From contig NC_087155.1 in assembly GCF_035594125.1 (NCBI RefSeq), positions 4,850,192-4,914,191 on the forward strand: a stretch of 64,000 nucleotides of DNA. Reading direction: 5' to 3'. This stretch comes from Scylla paramamosain. Its lineage: Eukaryota; Arthropoda; Malacostraca; Decapoda; Portunidae. Position 1 is the first letter of the stretch, and every line of letters starts with the position of its first letter. The position numbers and the translations under genes are program-made. Positions 1-9,938 of this stretch are shown here, in pieces. The notes beneath the pieces were generated by a model that saw only the letters and a list, made by a program, of their open reading frames with translations, made no database searches and was not told where the DNA came from.

Positions 1-1
1 C

Positions 2-1402
2 CAAAAGGAGATAAATGTACTGAAATCATCTGCTAACCATAATTCTTTAATTAAAGGAGACAATGGCAAGGGAACAAAAGTGATAGACAAGACCAGTTCC
101 CTCTATAAGTTAGATCCCTACATTGACAAAAATGGTATCATGAGAGTAGGAGGAAGATTGAGGCTTTCTAATTTGACAGATGAATCCAAACATCCAGTCA
201 TCCTCCCCAAAACATCTCACATAACCCAGCTGATAATATGCCACCATCACAAAAGGACAAATCATCAAGGCAGGGGCATAACTTTAAATGAAATCAGGTC
301 ATGTGGATACTGGATAGTAGGAGGATCATCCCTAGTATCAAGGCACATTTCAAAGTGCATTATCTGTCGTAAAGTTAGAAGTACAACACAGGGACAGAAG
401 ATGGCAGACCTGCCTATTGACAGACTAGAACCATCACCTTCTTTTACATACTCAGCAGTAGATTTCTTTGGCCCTTTCTATGTCAAAGAGGGGCGTAAAG
501 AGCTTAAAAGATATGGAGTGCTCTTTACTTGCATGGCATGTAGAGCTGTGCACATAGAGACAGCCAACAGCATGGATACAAGTTCCTTCCTAAGTGCATA
601 CCGTCGCTTTGTAGGACGAAGAGGGCCCGTAAGACAGTTGAGATGTGACCAAGGAACTAACTTTGTAGGAGCCAAATCAGAATATGAGAAATGGTTAAAA
701 GAATTAAATAACAATAAAGTCAGACAAGAACTCATGAAAGGTCAGTGTGACTGGATTGTTTTTAACATGAATGTACCCAATTCCAGTCACATGGGAGGTG
801 TTTGGGAGAGGCAGATACGCACAGTGAGAAATGTACTCTCTGTGTTGCTTGATCAGCATGGTACCCAGTTAGATGACCAAGATCTGAGAACCTTCCTAGT
901 TGAAGCAGAAAATATAGTTAATGGTCGTCCCCTAACTGTGGACCATCTTAACTCCCCAGAAAGTCCTACACCGTTGACACCCAGTAATTTGTTAACTATG
1001 AAAACAAAGGTAGTACTGCCTCCTCCAAGCATTTTCATTAAGAAGGACCTGTACTGCATAAAGAGATGGCGCAGAGCACAATACCTGGCCAACCAGTTCT
1101 GGTCCAGGTGGAAAAAGGAGTATGTGCAATTCCTACAACTTAGAAATAAGTGGACAACACCAAAGAGGAATCTCAGTGTAAATGACATAGTTATCATCAA
1201 AGATCAGAATTTAGTAAGGAACCAGTGGAAACTGGGAAGAGTAACAGAAGTATCTCCTGATCATGATGGCCTAGTAAGAAAGGTTAAGGTCCTGGTTTCA
1301 GACTGTAATCTTGACAACCAGGGAAGACACATAAAGGCAAACAGGACCATCATAGAGAGGCCAATACATAGTCTAGTATTGCTGTTAGAAGGTAATGCAT
1401 AA
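2..1402 (+). pseudogene. BEL/Pao retrotransposon pol, C-terminal part (integrase), cut by window edge
   Basis: The frame is open from base 2, so the GTG at base 80 is not a real start and the polyprotein enters from the left. The visible part reads as a BEL/Pao integrase. An H...H...C..C zinc-binding segment (HHHKRTNHQG to CIICRK) comes first. The DDE core follows, with D in SAVDFFGPF, D in RCDQGTNF and E in GGVWERQIR. The C-terminal domain is typical of Pao pol (KRWRRAQYLANQFWSRW, then NQWKLGRV). The enzyme would insert element cDNA into chromosomes. The frame is uninterrupted to a TAA, and an LTR-like region follows after about 120 bp, as expected for the end of pol. Protease, RT and RNase H lie outside the window, so intactness of the whole element is unknown. 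The family call is firm. Confidence 0.9.
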
Positions 1403-1525
1403 TAATAGACCGGAGCATCCCCGCCAAGGAGCCAGTGTAACAAAACATATTATGTGCTAATCCTAGTTTTAAGGTACATACTAATGTTAATTTAAGGTAA
1501 ATTGTTACACAATTTAGGGGAGCCA

Positions 1526-2050
1526 TGTTACTGTATGTAAAGCGTATGTACCACACGTCACTATTCCTCGGCATTTATAAATGAAACGTTCAATAGTTTT
1601 CTATTTGCATGAAAACGTGTAATATGTGTAAGTATCAGTATTTAATGCTATATTAAGCACCGAAGCCGATGCTCACTTGTTAGTAGTGTGGGGTTAACCT
1701 GCTAGTTGCCTGCGGGCATCACTCATGGCCAAGTCGCGCTCAGACAAAGACGGGCAGGATGGTGACCGAGGTAAATACTTTAATTTTGTAGTAAAAACTG
1801 ATTGTCATAGTGCCAAGTCAATTGCATGTATTGTTAATGAATATTGTAATATGTTGAAAGTGTTTAATATCAGTGTATAATGTTATTTTGTAAGAAATTG
1901 AGACCGAGAACTTGTTTGCAGTTCTTACAGTCATGCCTACCTCATCAATAAACGTCAGAGAGAGAACTGCCTTTCCTCGGCCCTAAGATGATGGGTGTGA
2001 TCAGTAAAACAGATCACCTGAGAGCCAATTGATGCCCAGCTGGTGCGGCT
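1526..2050 (+). repeat. Probable 3' LTR of the BEL/Pao element
   Basis: It begins TGTTACTGTATG directly after a purine-rich tract (TTTAGGGGAGCCA) downstream of the pol stop, which is the layout expected of a polypurine tract and a 3' LTR. It contains a TATAAAT-like box near 1575 and an AATAAA near 1949. The right edge is set only by where homology to a LINE fragment starts at about 2051. The matching 5' LTR is outside the window, so both boundaries are inferred. Confidence 0.5.
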
Positions 2051-2745
2051 ACATCCTCGATCTGTCCTTTACTTATAATCTGAACTGGAAACCTCACATC
2101 TCATCTCTAGCTAAAACAGCTTCTATGAAGTTAGGTGTTTTGAGACGTCTCCGCCAGTTTTTCTCACCCCCCCCTAGCTGCTAACTCTATTAGCAGCTGG
2201 GCCTTATCCATCCATGTATGGAGTATGCTTCACATGTCTGGGGGGGGTTCCACTCATACTGCTCTTCTAGACAGGGTGGAATCAAAAGCTTTTCGTCTCA
2301 TCAACTCCTCTCCTCTAACTGACTGTCTTCAGCCTCTCTCTCACTGCCGCAATGTTGCATATCTAGCTGTCTTCTACCGCTATTTTCATGCTAACTGCTC
2401 TTCTGAACTTGCTAACTGCATGCCTCCCCTCCTTCTGCGGCCTCGCTGCACAAGACTTTCTTCTTTCTCTCAACCCTATTCTGTCCACCTCTCTAACACA
2501 AGAGTTAACCAGTATTCTCAATCATTCATCCCTTTCTCTGGTAAACTCTGAAACTCCCTGCCTGCTGTATTTCCACCTTCCTATGACTTGAATTCCTTCA
2601 GGAGGGAGGTTTCAAGACACTCATCCATCAATTTTTGACCACTGTTTTGACCCTTTTATGGGACTGGCATTTTAGTGGGCATTTTTTTTTTATTAGATTT
2701 TTGTTGTCCTTGGCCAGTGTCCTTCCTACATAAAAAAAAAAAAGA
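2051..2745 (+). mobile_element. LINE-B copy 1: 5'-truncated non-LTR element, 3' end
   Basis: The sequence matches the last quarter of the nearly intact LINE-B copy at 49,121-52,434: the post-RT region (MLHMSGGGSTHTALLDRVES, NSSPLTDCLQPLSHCRNVAY), then the 3' UTR and a poly-A run at 2731-2744. It is truncated at its 5' end, as expected of incomplete target-primed reverse transcription. The frame is disrupted by small indels, so it is dead. Confidence 0.85.
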
Positions 2746-3264
2746 GAATGATCTTTTAGGAAGCCATGTACATTGCCAGAGAGTACATGGCCCACCTTAT
2801 ATATAAGCCTGTTTAATATTACTCATTCCATCATCTTACACAGACAGCTGGTGAGAGAAATGGGGTGAAAGGTGCCATCACCTTTGGGGATTGAGACGAT
2901 AATGGCTGTTTTTCAGGAATGGGGAAGCTTGCCTGCAGTGAGAGACATGTTAAATAGATCTAAGACAGGGTTGTCTACCTTTACCTCCAGGAGGGCATTG
3001 AGGATGTCATAGGTGATGCCATCCTTGCCAGGAGCTGTTGACGTGCCCAATTTAACTGCTGAGAGAAGTTCATCATGTGTGATAGACACACAGGTGTCAT
3101 CTGGCAGAGAAACACTGTGGCGAATCAACTCCATCCTTTGTGGTCTTTGCCGGTCGAGCGCCTCCTGGTGTTCCACAGGAAGGCCAGAGAAGGATGAGGC
3201 TTCATTCCACTGCAGGACAAGCTCTTGTGCCCTGCCAGCAGGATCAGGGTCACACACCTGCTGC
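2746..3264 (-). pseudogene. LINE-A ORF2 fragment: start of the reverse transcriptase (part 2 of a split element)
   Basis: Read on the minus strand this gives an RT N-terminal segment: TAPGKDGITYDILNALL, then IPKGDG and HPISLTSC. These are conserved early RT motifs of non-LTR retrotransposons. A stop and frame changes follow GKLPHS. It continues LINE-A from 13,762-16,130, and the Ty3/Gypsy element at 3265-13,761 sits exactly between the two halves. Removing that insertion and one copy of its 4-bp duplication restores a continuous frame across the junction. The rest of RT is missing, replaced by LINE-B copy 1. Confidence 0.8.
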
Positions 3265-3598
3265 TGTAACATTGTTTTAGTCACCCTTAGGCCCTAGCGC
3301 CACACCGCAGAAAGAAACTAAGGCGACGTGAGGGGTGACTAAGAAAAACAAATGTACAAATTTTCTATAATTTACTGTTTATATGATAAATGGTAAACAA
3401 TCATCTATGTTTAATATCACATGTTCTAGGAAACACCTTTTACAATATTTCTAATAAAGAAAAGGAAAAGTTGGGCTTGAGACCGTTATGTATTTGTATA
3501 CTAATGTTCAGATTTTCTTGTTTATGATCATGTTACTATATAGCCTTCTCGCATCAATAAATGTCAATCAACTCTAAAGGAAGCTTCTCAATCTTACA
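3265..3598 (+). repeat. 5' LTR of the Ty3/Gypsy element
   Basis: It runs from TGTAACATTG to the final TTACA, with 5-bp inverted ends. It differs from the 3' LTR (7610-7917 plus 13,734-13,761) at roughly a dozen positions by eye, including one 2-bp indel, so the insertion is not recent. AATAAA motifs lie near 3453 and 3556. Internal sequence starts ACTAGTGACCGAGG; I could not assign a tRNA primer with certainty. Confidence 0.92.
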
Positions 3599-3636
3599 AC
3601 TAGTGACCGAGGAGTGACACGGACCCGCTCTCAAGA

Positions 3637-4423
3637 ATGAACCCCCCCCCCACCGACAACAGGAAGGCAAACACCGACGCAGTTCCAGTCCACGCCGTAG
3701 CAGTGAAGCTGTCGCCGTTCTGCTCCAAGGAGGCGGTCTCGTGGTTCCGACAGGCAGAGGTCCAGTTCCGCCTATGAAAAATTAGACCCCCGCACCAAGG
3801 CAGATTACGTATTGGAAGCCGTTCCTGAGGAACTTTTCCCCCGTATAGCTGCGTGGCTGGACAACCAGGTCAAGGACGTAGAATACGAAGATCTCAAGAG
3901 TTACCTCCTTCAGGAATTCACACTCAGTGTCAGCGCCCGTGCCCAGCGTCTCTTAAATACGCCACAAACACCCCTGGGAGACACCACAGCGCACACAGCC
4001 TGGAATGAGATGCAAGCTCTTGCTACACTGCCTGACCTTGACCCCAAAACCAACAAACCACGCCGTATAGACCTGCTTCACGAGCTGGGGCTGCAGCGCC
4101 TTCCCTCCTCTGTAAGAGTGGCCCTACACGAAGCGGACGACTGCCCCATGGAAGACCTAATAAGGAAGGCTGATAATCTCATCAATGCTGCCAGGGCCTC
4201 CCGCAGCCCTGACGCCATCTGCTCTTCCCCCGCCGAGAACCTCCCCAACACCAACGCTGCCAAGTTCGCTCCCGACAGTCGGCCACTCAACAACCAGATA
4301 CGTGACCGCAAACTAGGAGCCCATGATCAACTACCGCCCCATGGAATGTGCCACTACCACTACAAGTTTGGAGCAGGGGCTCGAAAGTGCAACCCTGGCT
4401 GCCAGTGGCCAAAAAACGTGTAA
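3637..4423 (+). pseudogene. Ty3/Gypsy gag (CsRn1-like), broken
   Basis: An ATG at 3637 opens a frame that reads VKLSPFCSKEAVSWFRQAEV, the conserved Gag start of CsRn1-like elements, and ends at TGA 3774-3776. The capsid-like part then continues in another frame from about 3785 (DPRTKADYVLEAVPEE) to TAA 4421-4423. Near its end is a compact Cys/His motif (CHYHYKFGAGARKCNPGC) of the CsRn1 C-H-C-C type, which would bind the element's RNA. Frameshift plus stop around 3770-3790 inactivates it. The pol frame overlaps its end in a different phase, so pol was probably expressed by frameshifting. Confidence 0.85.
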
Positions 4424-5517
4424 CAAGGCCACCGTTTCCCTCGACGGTGGCCTCTCAAGACCCGAACATCCATGCACTGGGACCACCAGGCGTGGGATTC
4501 TTCATCACCGATGTCTTATCTGGCCGGAAGTTTCTAGTGGATACCGGCGCTTTCCGTTCCCTATTCCCAGCCACAACAGAGCATAGGAAGCTTCCCTTGA
4601 AGAAACCACCAAACATCAAACTTATTGCTGCCAACGGAAGCAACATTCCAATCTACGGCACCCGAACCATCCCTATTCAAGCAGCCGAACGCAGCTTCTC
4701 CTGGGAGTTCATCATCGTCGACGTCAAAACGCCTCTCCTGAGAGCAGATTTCCTGAGCCACCACGGATTACTTGTTGACGTCACCAACCGCAGACTGTTG
4801 GACGTAGCTACCTTCCACTCAACACCTCTCGGCTCCCATTGCCGCTGCACACAGATCTGCTCCGTGAGAACAGACACCCCTTATGACACCCTCTACCAGA
4901 AGTTCCCCGGAGTCTTCCGACCAGAGCTACGCCAGCAGCCCGGTCAGCCAGCAAAACATGGTATCTTCCTCTACATCAAGACAACAGGCCCTCCGGTACA
5001 CTCCAGGTTTAGATGTCTGTCCCCAGAAAAACTTCAGGCAGCAAAGCAAGCTTATGCTGACATGGAACGGATGGGTGTTTGTCAAAAAGCATTGAGTCCA
5101 TGGGCATCCCCTCTTCACCTTGTCAAAAAAGCCGATGGAACCTGGCGGCCCTGTGGCGATTACAGGTGCCTCAATCTCGTCACTGAACCAGACCACTACC
5201 CCCTTCCTAACATGGCAGACCTTATTTCCAACCTGCATGGGGCCAAGATTTTTTCTAAGCTTGACCTCCTGAAAGGCTACTTTCAAGTTCCAGTACACCC
5301 CGAAGATGTACCCAAGACAGCAATCATTACACCCTTCGGGACCTACACTTCCAATTACTCCACTTTCGGCCTCCAGAATTCAGGAGCTACCTTTCAACGG
5401 CTGATGGATGGCATCCTCGGAGACCTTCCCTTCTGCACCTGCTATGTGGACGACATCCTAATTTTCTCCAAGAACTCCGAAGAACACCTTCAGCATCTCC
5501 GAGTCATGTTGCAGTGA
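4424..5517 (+). pseudogene. Ty3/Gypsy pol: protease and reverse transcriptase
   Basis: The frame covers an aspartic protease, with active-site DTG in FLVDTGAFRSLFPA near 4530-4570, and then the RT. RT motifs include LSPWASPLHLVKKADG, WRPCGDYRCLN, FSKLDLLKGYFQVPV and the catalytic YVDD at 5443-5454. The frame is open upstream to 4348, inside gag. It ends at an in-frame TGA (5515-5517) in the middle of the RT connection, where related elements read through. Related active elements make protease and RT from one Gag-Pol precursor; this copy cannot. Confidence 0.92.
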
Positions 5518-6240
5518 CTCCGGGATAATGGCCTTGTAGCGTGCCAGGACAAGTGTCTCTTCGGTGTTACATCTGTGGAGTTCCTTGGGCACAAGATGTC
5601 ACTGGCTGGTGTTGCCCCCCTTCCAAGCAAGGTAGACGCCATTTCAAAATTCCCTCGTCCTACCACCCTCAAGGGACTCCAAGAATTCGTCGGCATGGTA
5701 AACTACTACCACCGCTTCCTCCCGAAGATTGCTCACACCATGGAACCACTGTACAGTTCTCTTGTCGGCAAACCGAAGAAGCTGGAATGGGATTCGAAGC
5801 AACAAAAGGCTTTTGAGGATATGAAGACCGCTCTCACATCAGCCACAACTCTCTCCTTCCCGTGCCCCGGCGTTCCTCTCACGCTCACCACAGACGCAAG
5901 CTCTGTCGCTGTCAGGGCAGTCATCGAAACAAACCACCATGGGGATGACCCGACCACTGGCATTCTTCAGCAGAAAATTCCGGCCAGCAGAAGCAAGATA
6001 CAGCACCTTCGACCGTGAACTGCTTGCTGTCTATCTTGCAGTGCGCCACTTCAAATATCTTCCTGAAGGCATTCCATTTACCATCCGCGCGGATCATCGG
6101 CCACTGGTGCACGCCTTCTCCAAACCAGGCGACGCATGGTCTGACAGACAACAGCGGCAACTCTCCAGCATCGCCGAGTTCGGCTGCACCATTGAGTATA
6201 CACTAGGAAAAATTAATCCAGTAGCCGACGCTCTCTCAAG
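5518..6240 (+). pseudogene. Ty3/Gypsy pol: RT connection and RNase H
   Basis: After the TGA the same frame continues (VEFLGHKMSLAGVAPLPSK, FVGMVNYYHRFLPKIA), with RNase H starting at TLTTDASS. A single-base frame change near 5935-5950 moves the rest (PLAFFSRKF, YSTFDRELLAVYLAVRHF, IRADHRPL) to another frame. RNase H catalytic positions (D in TTDAS, E in DRELLA, D in RADH) are all visible but split across the frameshift. The tether NPVADALSR leads into integrase. Confidence 0.9.
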
Positions 6241-7579
6241 AGTAGAGGTTAACGCTGTCCACCTTGGGATCAACTACAATGAGATAGCTATGGCCCAAGA
6301 GGAAGATCCTGAGACGGTGGCCTATTGCACTGCCATAACCAGTCTGCAATGGGAGGACGTTCCTCTTTGGGACAGTGACCGTACCATCCTCTGTGATGTC
6401 AGCACCGGTCGCCCATGCCCCCTCATCCCAGAGCCATTCCGCCGTACAATCTTCGACATCATTCACGGTTTGTCACACCCTTCTGGACGGTCAACTGCCA
6501 GTTTGATGAAACATAGATTCATCTGGCACAGCATGAACAAGGATGTCAGGCGATGGGCACGGTGCTGTATTGTCTGCCAGACCAGCAAGACAAGCCGCCA
6601 CACTGAATCGGGGACAGGAGAGTTTCCCCAGCTGAAGCGTCGCTTCGGGCACCTCCATGTCGACGTTGTGGGACTCCTACCACCATCAGATGGTGCTCAG
6701 TACCTCTTCACCGCTACAGAGCATTCCACACGCTGGCCTGAAGCTATCCCCATGAAGCATGCCACCTCCCAAGACTGCGCAGAAGCTCTCCTGCATGGGT
6801 GGATCAGCCGTTTTGGCATCCCAGACAACATCACCTCTGACCAAGGGCCTGCCTTCACATCCCAACTATGGAAGTCTCTGGGAGATCTAATGGGAACAAA
6901 TATCCATCACACCACTGCATATAACCCAGCAGCCAATGGTATGGTCGAGCGAACCCACCGTACCCTGAAGGCTGCACTGATGGCACGCTGTAACGGACCA
7001 GACTGGAAGGCTCAACTCCCCTGGGTCCTCCTGGGTATGCGTACGTCACCCTAAGAGGTACTAGGCGTTTCCCCCGCCGAAATGGTGTTCAGGGAGGCTC
7101 TCGCGGTACCAGGTGAATTTTTTCCCACAGGCCACAGTCCTGCAGACAACAACCACCTCGCTACACTACGTCATACCGTGGGGAAGTACCAGCCATGTAT
7201 CCAGACATATAAGAAGTTGCCTCCACGACACCTTCCAGAGTTACTCCACACGTGCAAGTATGTCTTTGTAAGGAACGACGCCCACAGATCACCCCTCACC
7301 CGCCCTTATCGTGGTCCATATGCTGTCCTGGAGCGCAATCCCAAGGCTTACCGCCTCAGCATAGCCAGACACAGCGACTGGGTGTCCATCGACCGCCTGA
7401 AGCCTGCCTATGTAGATGAAGAGGACCCGCAGTCCAGCTCAGCCTGTGTGGGAGGCCCGCCTCACACTCCACCCCATAAGAACAGACCTGCCTCCACTTC
7501 ACCTCATGAGGATGGCCCTCGTCTCGCCTCCTCTCGAACCGGACGGACCATTCGCCAGCCACACAGGCTCAACCTTTAG
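6241..7579 (+). pseudogene. Ty3/Gypsy pol: integrase and C-terminal tail
   Basis: An H-H-C-C zinc segment (HGLSHPSGR...CCIVCQ) precedes a DDE core: D in HVDVVGLLPP, D in TSDQGPAF, E in ANGMVERTHR. A TAA at 7052-7054 (after LGMRTSP) interrupts the frame in the conserved region. The same frame then continues as SPAEMVFREALAVPGEF and PYRGPYAVLERNPKAYRL, a GPY/F-type module, to the stop at 7577-7579. A purine-rich stretch just before 7610 is the likely polypurine tract. The element ends at the 3' LTR. Confidence 0.92.
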
Positions 7580-7609
7580 CTTTCTGGGGACTCTCTCACG
7601 GGGGAGTAT

Positions 7610-7917
7610 TGTAACATTGTTTTAGTCACCCTTAGGCCCTAGCGCCATGCCGCAGAAAGAAACTGAGGCGATGCGAGGGGTGACTAAGAAAAACAAATGT
7701 ACAAATTTTCTATAATTTACTGTTTATATGATAAATGGTAAACAATCATCTATGTTTAATATCACATGTTCTAGGAAACACCTTTTAGAACATTTCTAAT
7801 AAAGAAAAGGAAAGGTTGGGCTTGAGACCGTTATGTATTTGTATACCAATGTTCAGATTTTCTTGTTTATGATCATATGTTACTATATAGCCTTCTCGCG
7901 TCAATAAATGTCAATCA
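7610..7917 (+). repeat. 3' LTR of the Ty3/Gypsy element, left part
   Basis: It aligns with 3265-3570 of the 5' LTR. It stops at 7917, where I-type LINE sequence starts. The last 15 bp (7903-7917) are repeated at 13,719-13,733. Confidence 0.93.
7903..7917 (+). repeat. 15-bp target-site duplication, left copy
   Basis: AATAAATGTCAATCA occurs here and at 13,719-13,733, flanking the I-type LINE exactly. In the undisrupted 5' LTR it occurs once, at about 3556-3570. Confidence 0.95.
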
Positions 7918-8030
7918 GTCACGACTGGGCCACGGTCGGGGTCGGACGTGGTCGCTGCCACACTCCCTCTGACCTACCCTAAATACCACGTGTGTCGCTC
8001 CGTGTGTCGCTCCCGCCTTGTTCAATCATC

Positions 8031-9119
8031 ATGTCATTCAACAGTGACCAAGTGCTAGTGCTGAACACCGGTTCAGGGAAGAGGGCAAGAGCATCTTCAG
8101 CATCCCTAAAGTGCTCCACACCCAAGAAAACGACCCGTAACCTGCTGGAGGACAGCAGCAGTGATGAGCGCTCACCGAAACGAGCCACCTGCAGCCTCCA
8201 CCTTTCATGGCAGGAGGATAACACTACCGAAGCGGACTGGGCCCCACTCAACCACTCCGTTTTCAGCGACGTGGTGCAGCAGCAGCAGCAGGACGGCGGT
8301 GAGGAGCAAGGATGGACTACTGTCACGACCAGCCGAGCTCGCCGCCACCAGCCCCCGAGGCCCAAGTTCAAGCTGGGCAGCCTGGACGAATACGAGAATT
8401 CTTACCGAGCCATCTCTGCCCTCAAGAGGGAGTATCCGACCCTTCGGATACAGGTAAGGGTTAATCTCAAGGGTGAGCACGTGGTCACGCCCAAGGACGA
8501 GGATTCCATGGCACTCCTGCGCCGCATCGCGGAGGAAGGAAACAGGGTGCTCCTCCTCGACCCAAGCGAAAAGAGGCACAAGGTGGTACTGGAGCACTAC
8601 CCGCTCGACCTGCCTCTCGAGGCTGTAGAGGCTCACCCTCAGGTGACCTCTGCCCAGCGTCTGACCTCCAGGAGGGACAAGTTGCCCACGAGACAGGTGC
8701 TACTTGTGTGTGTGGGGCCGCTGCCCGCCAAGTTGGATCTCAGCTGCTGGGGCAGATATTCCCTGCGCCCCTACCAAGGTGAGCCTGTAAGATGTTATAG
8801 GTGCCAATGGTACAACCACCTGCAGGCGCGGTGCGAGCATGCCGCCAGGTGCGGCGTGTGCAGCCTGCCCCACCCGACGGAGGAGTGCATCGCCCACCAT
8901 AAGGCCAATGAGGCAACCACCGCCAGGTGCCCCAACTGTGGGAAAAACCACCATGCGTGGAACCCCCAGTGCCCTGAGAGGCTCCGTAGGATGCCCCGTT
9001 CTCGCCAGCAGCAACAACAGCAGTCTCAGGCGCCACAAAGGCGGCAACATCGACGTCGCCATAAAGCGTCGCATGGGCAGCCCCGGCAGCAGGTCGCCCA
9101 GCTCCAGCAGCAACAGTAG
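8031..9119 (+). CDS. LINE ORF1 protein: Gag-like RNA-binding protein with three zinc knuckles
   Basis: I prefer the ATG at 8031 (MSFNSDQVLVLN) over upstream in-frame codons because it directly follows the short 5' leader. The N-terminal third is Ser- and Gln-rich and low in complexity. The middle carries an RRM-like segment typical of Gag-like LINE ORF1 proteins (QVLLVCVGPLPAKLDL). Three Cys/His clusters follow: CYRCQWYNHLQARC, CGVCSLPHPTEEC and CPNCGKNHHAWNPQC. The end is a basic, Gln-rich tail running to TAG at 9117-9119. The protein would coat element RNA. Gln-repeat slippage may have created the present stop, since ORF1-like sequence continues around 9480-9770. Confidence 0.75.
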   Translation: MSFNSDQVLVLNTGSGKRARASSASLKCSTPKKTTRNLLEDSSSDERSPKRATCSLHLSWQEDNTTEADWAPLNHSVFSDVVQQQQQDGGEEQGWTTVTTSRARRHQPPRPKFKLGSLDEYENSYRAISALKREYPTLRIQVRVNLKGEHVVTPKDEDSMALLRRIAEEGNRVLLLDPSEKRHKVVLEHYPLDLPLEAVEAHPQVTSAQRLTSRRDKLPTRQVLLVCVGPLPAKLDLSCWGRYSLRPYQGEPVRCYRCQWYNHLQARCEHAARCGVCSLPHPTEECIAHHKANEATTARCPNCGKNHHAWNPQCPERLRRMPRSRQQQQQQSQAPQRRQHRRRHKASHGQPRQQVAQLQQQQ

Positions 9120-9938
9120 CCACCACGTGGCCAGCCAGGAAGGTCAGCGCGACATTCCGTTTCACCCGCCCCACCTCCAGTCAGGTCAGCTTGGGTCCCG
9201 TGGCAGGCCCCCTCAGCCACCCTCCCACCCCCGTCCCAGCCAGCAGCAAGACCGGAAGGGAGGATTAACCAGCAGCCCCCTCACCGCTGACCCGAGGTAC
9301 AGCCTCCAGCCATAGACACGGAGAGCCGCACCCCCTCCGCCCACCCCTCCACTCGCTCAGGTAGCACCCCTACCAAGCATGCTAGAGCCAAGCCCCACCA
9401 CCCGAGCAGCGGCACACAAGAGAGAGACACTCCCGGCAACGCCCCCACCCATGCGACGACAGGCCCAGCACCGACAACGGTGAAGAGGAGAGCCATGGCC
9501 CCGAGCGATCCTTTCCACGGGCTGCCCACCTGTCTCAGCGAAGAAACCCGCGCGGTGGTCAACTGCCTCGTGGCACGGATGGCGCAGTTGATGGTGGAGC
9601 TGCTTGCCAGCCCTGATCACGTCTCCGCTAGGCGGGACGATCTGGACGCGCTCCTCTGCCAGGAGACGGCCACGGCCATCTCTGAGTGCGGCCTCCTGCC
9701 ACCACCACTGAACTCGAGGGACCCACGTCTGTTCCCCCCCCCTCCAACCACCAGACCATCACCACCAACATGGAGAGGAGATATGCTGAGGGTGCCACCC
9801 ACGCGGACCAGCCTGCAGGGCCCCCCAGGCTCAGAGTCCTGCAATGGAACGTGCAGGGCCTGTGACCCAAGAAACACCAAGTCCTACAGGCCGTCTTCGA
9901 GGAGCACCTTGACGTTGTGCTCCTCCAGGAAACACTGA
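9120..9938 (+). pseudogene. Remnant of the ORF1 C-terminal region, overlapping the ORF2 start
   Basis: Proline-rich sequence (9120-9480) is followed by an open stretch reading FHGLPTCLSEETRAVVNCLV and RMAQLMVELLASPDHVSARR, a helical-looking segment like the C-terminal part of I-type ORF1 proteins. It is out of register with the ORF1 stop at 9117. The part beyond 9770 is only the shadow of ORF2 in another frame. The call is an inference from position and composition. Confidence 0.45.

Noticed and set aside
8205..8636. Long minus-strand frames across the I-type LINE (8205-13,551)
   Set aside because: Shadows of the GC-rich ORF1 and ORF2 on the other strand; composition mirrors the real frames.
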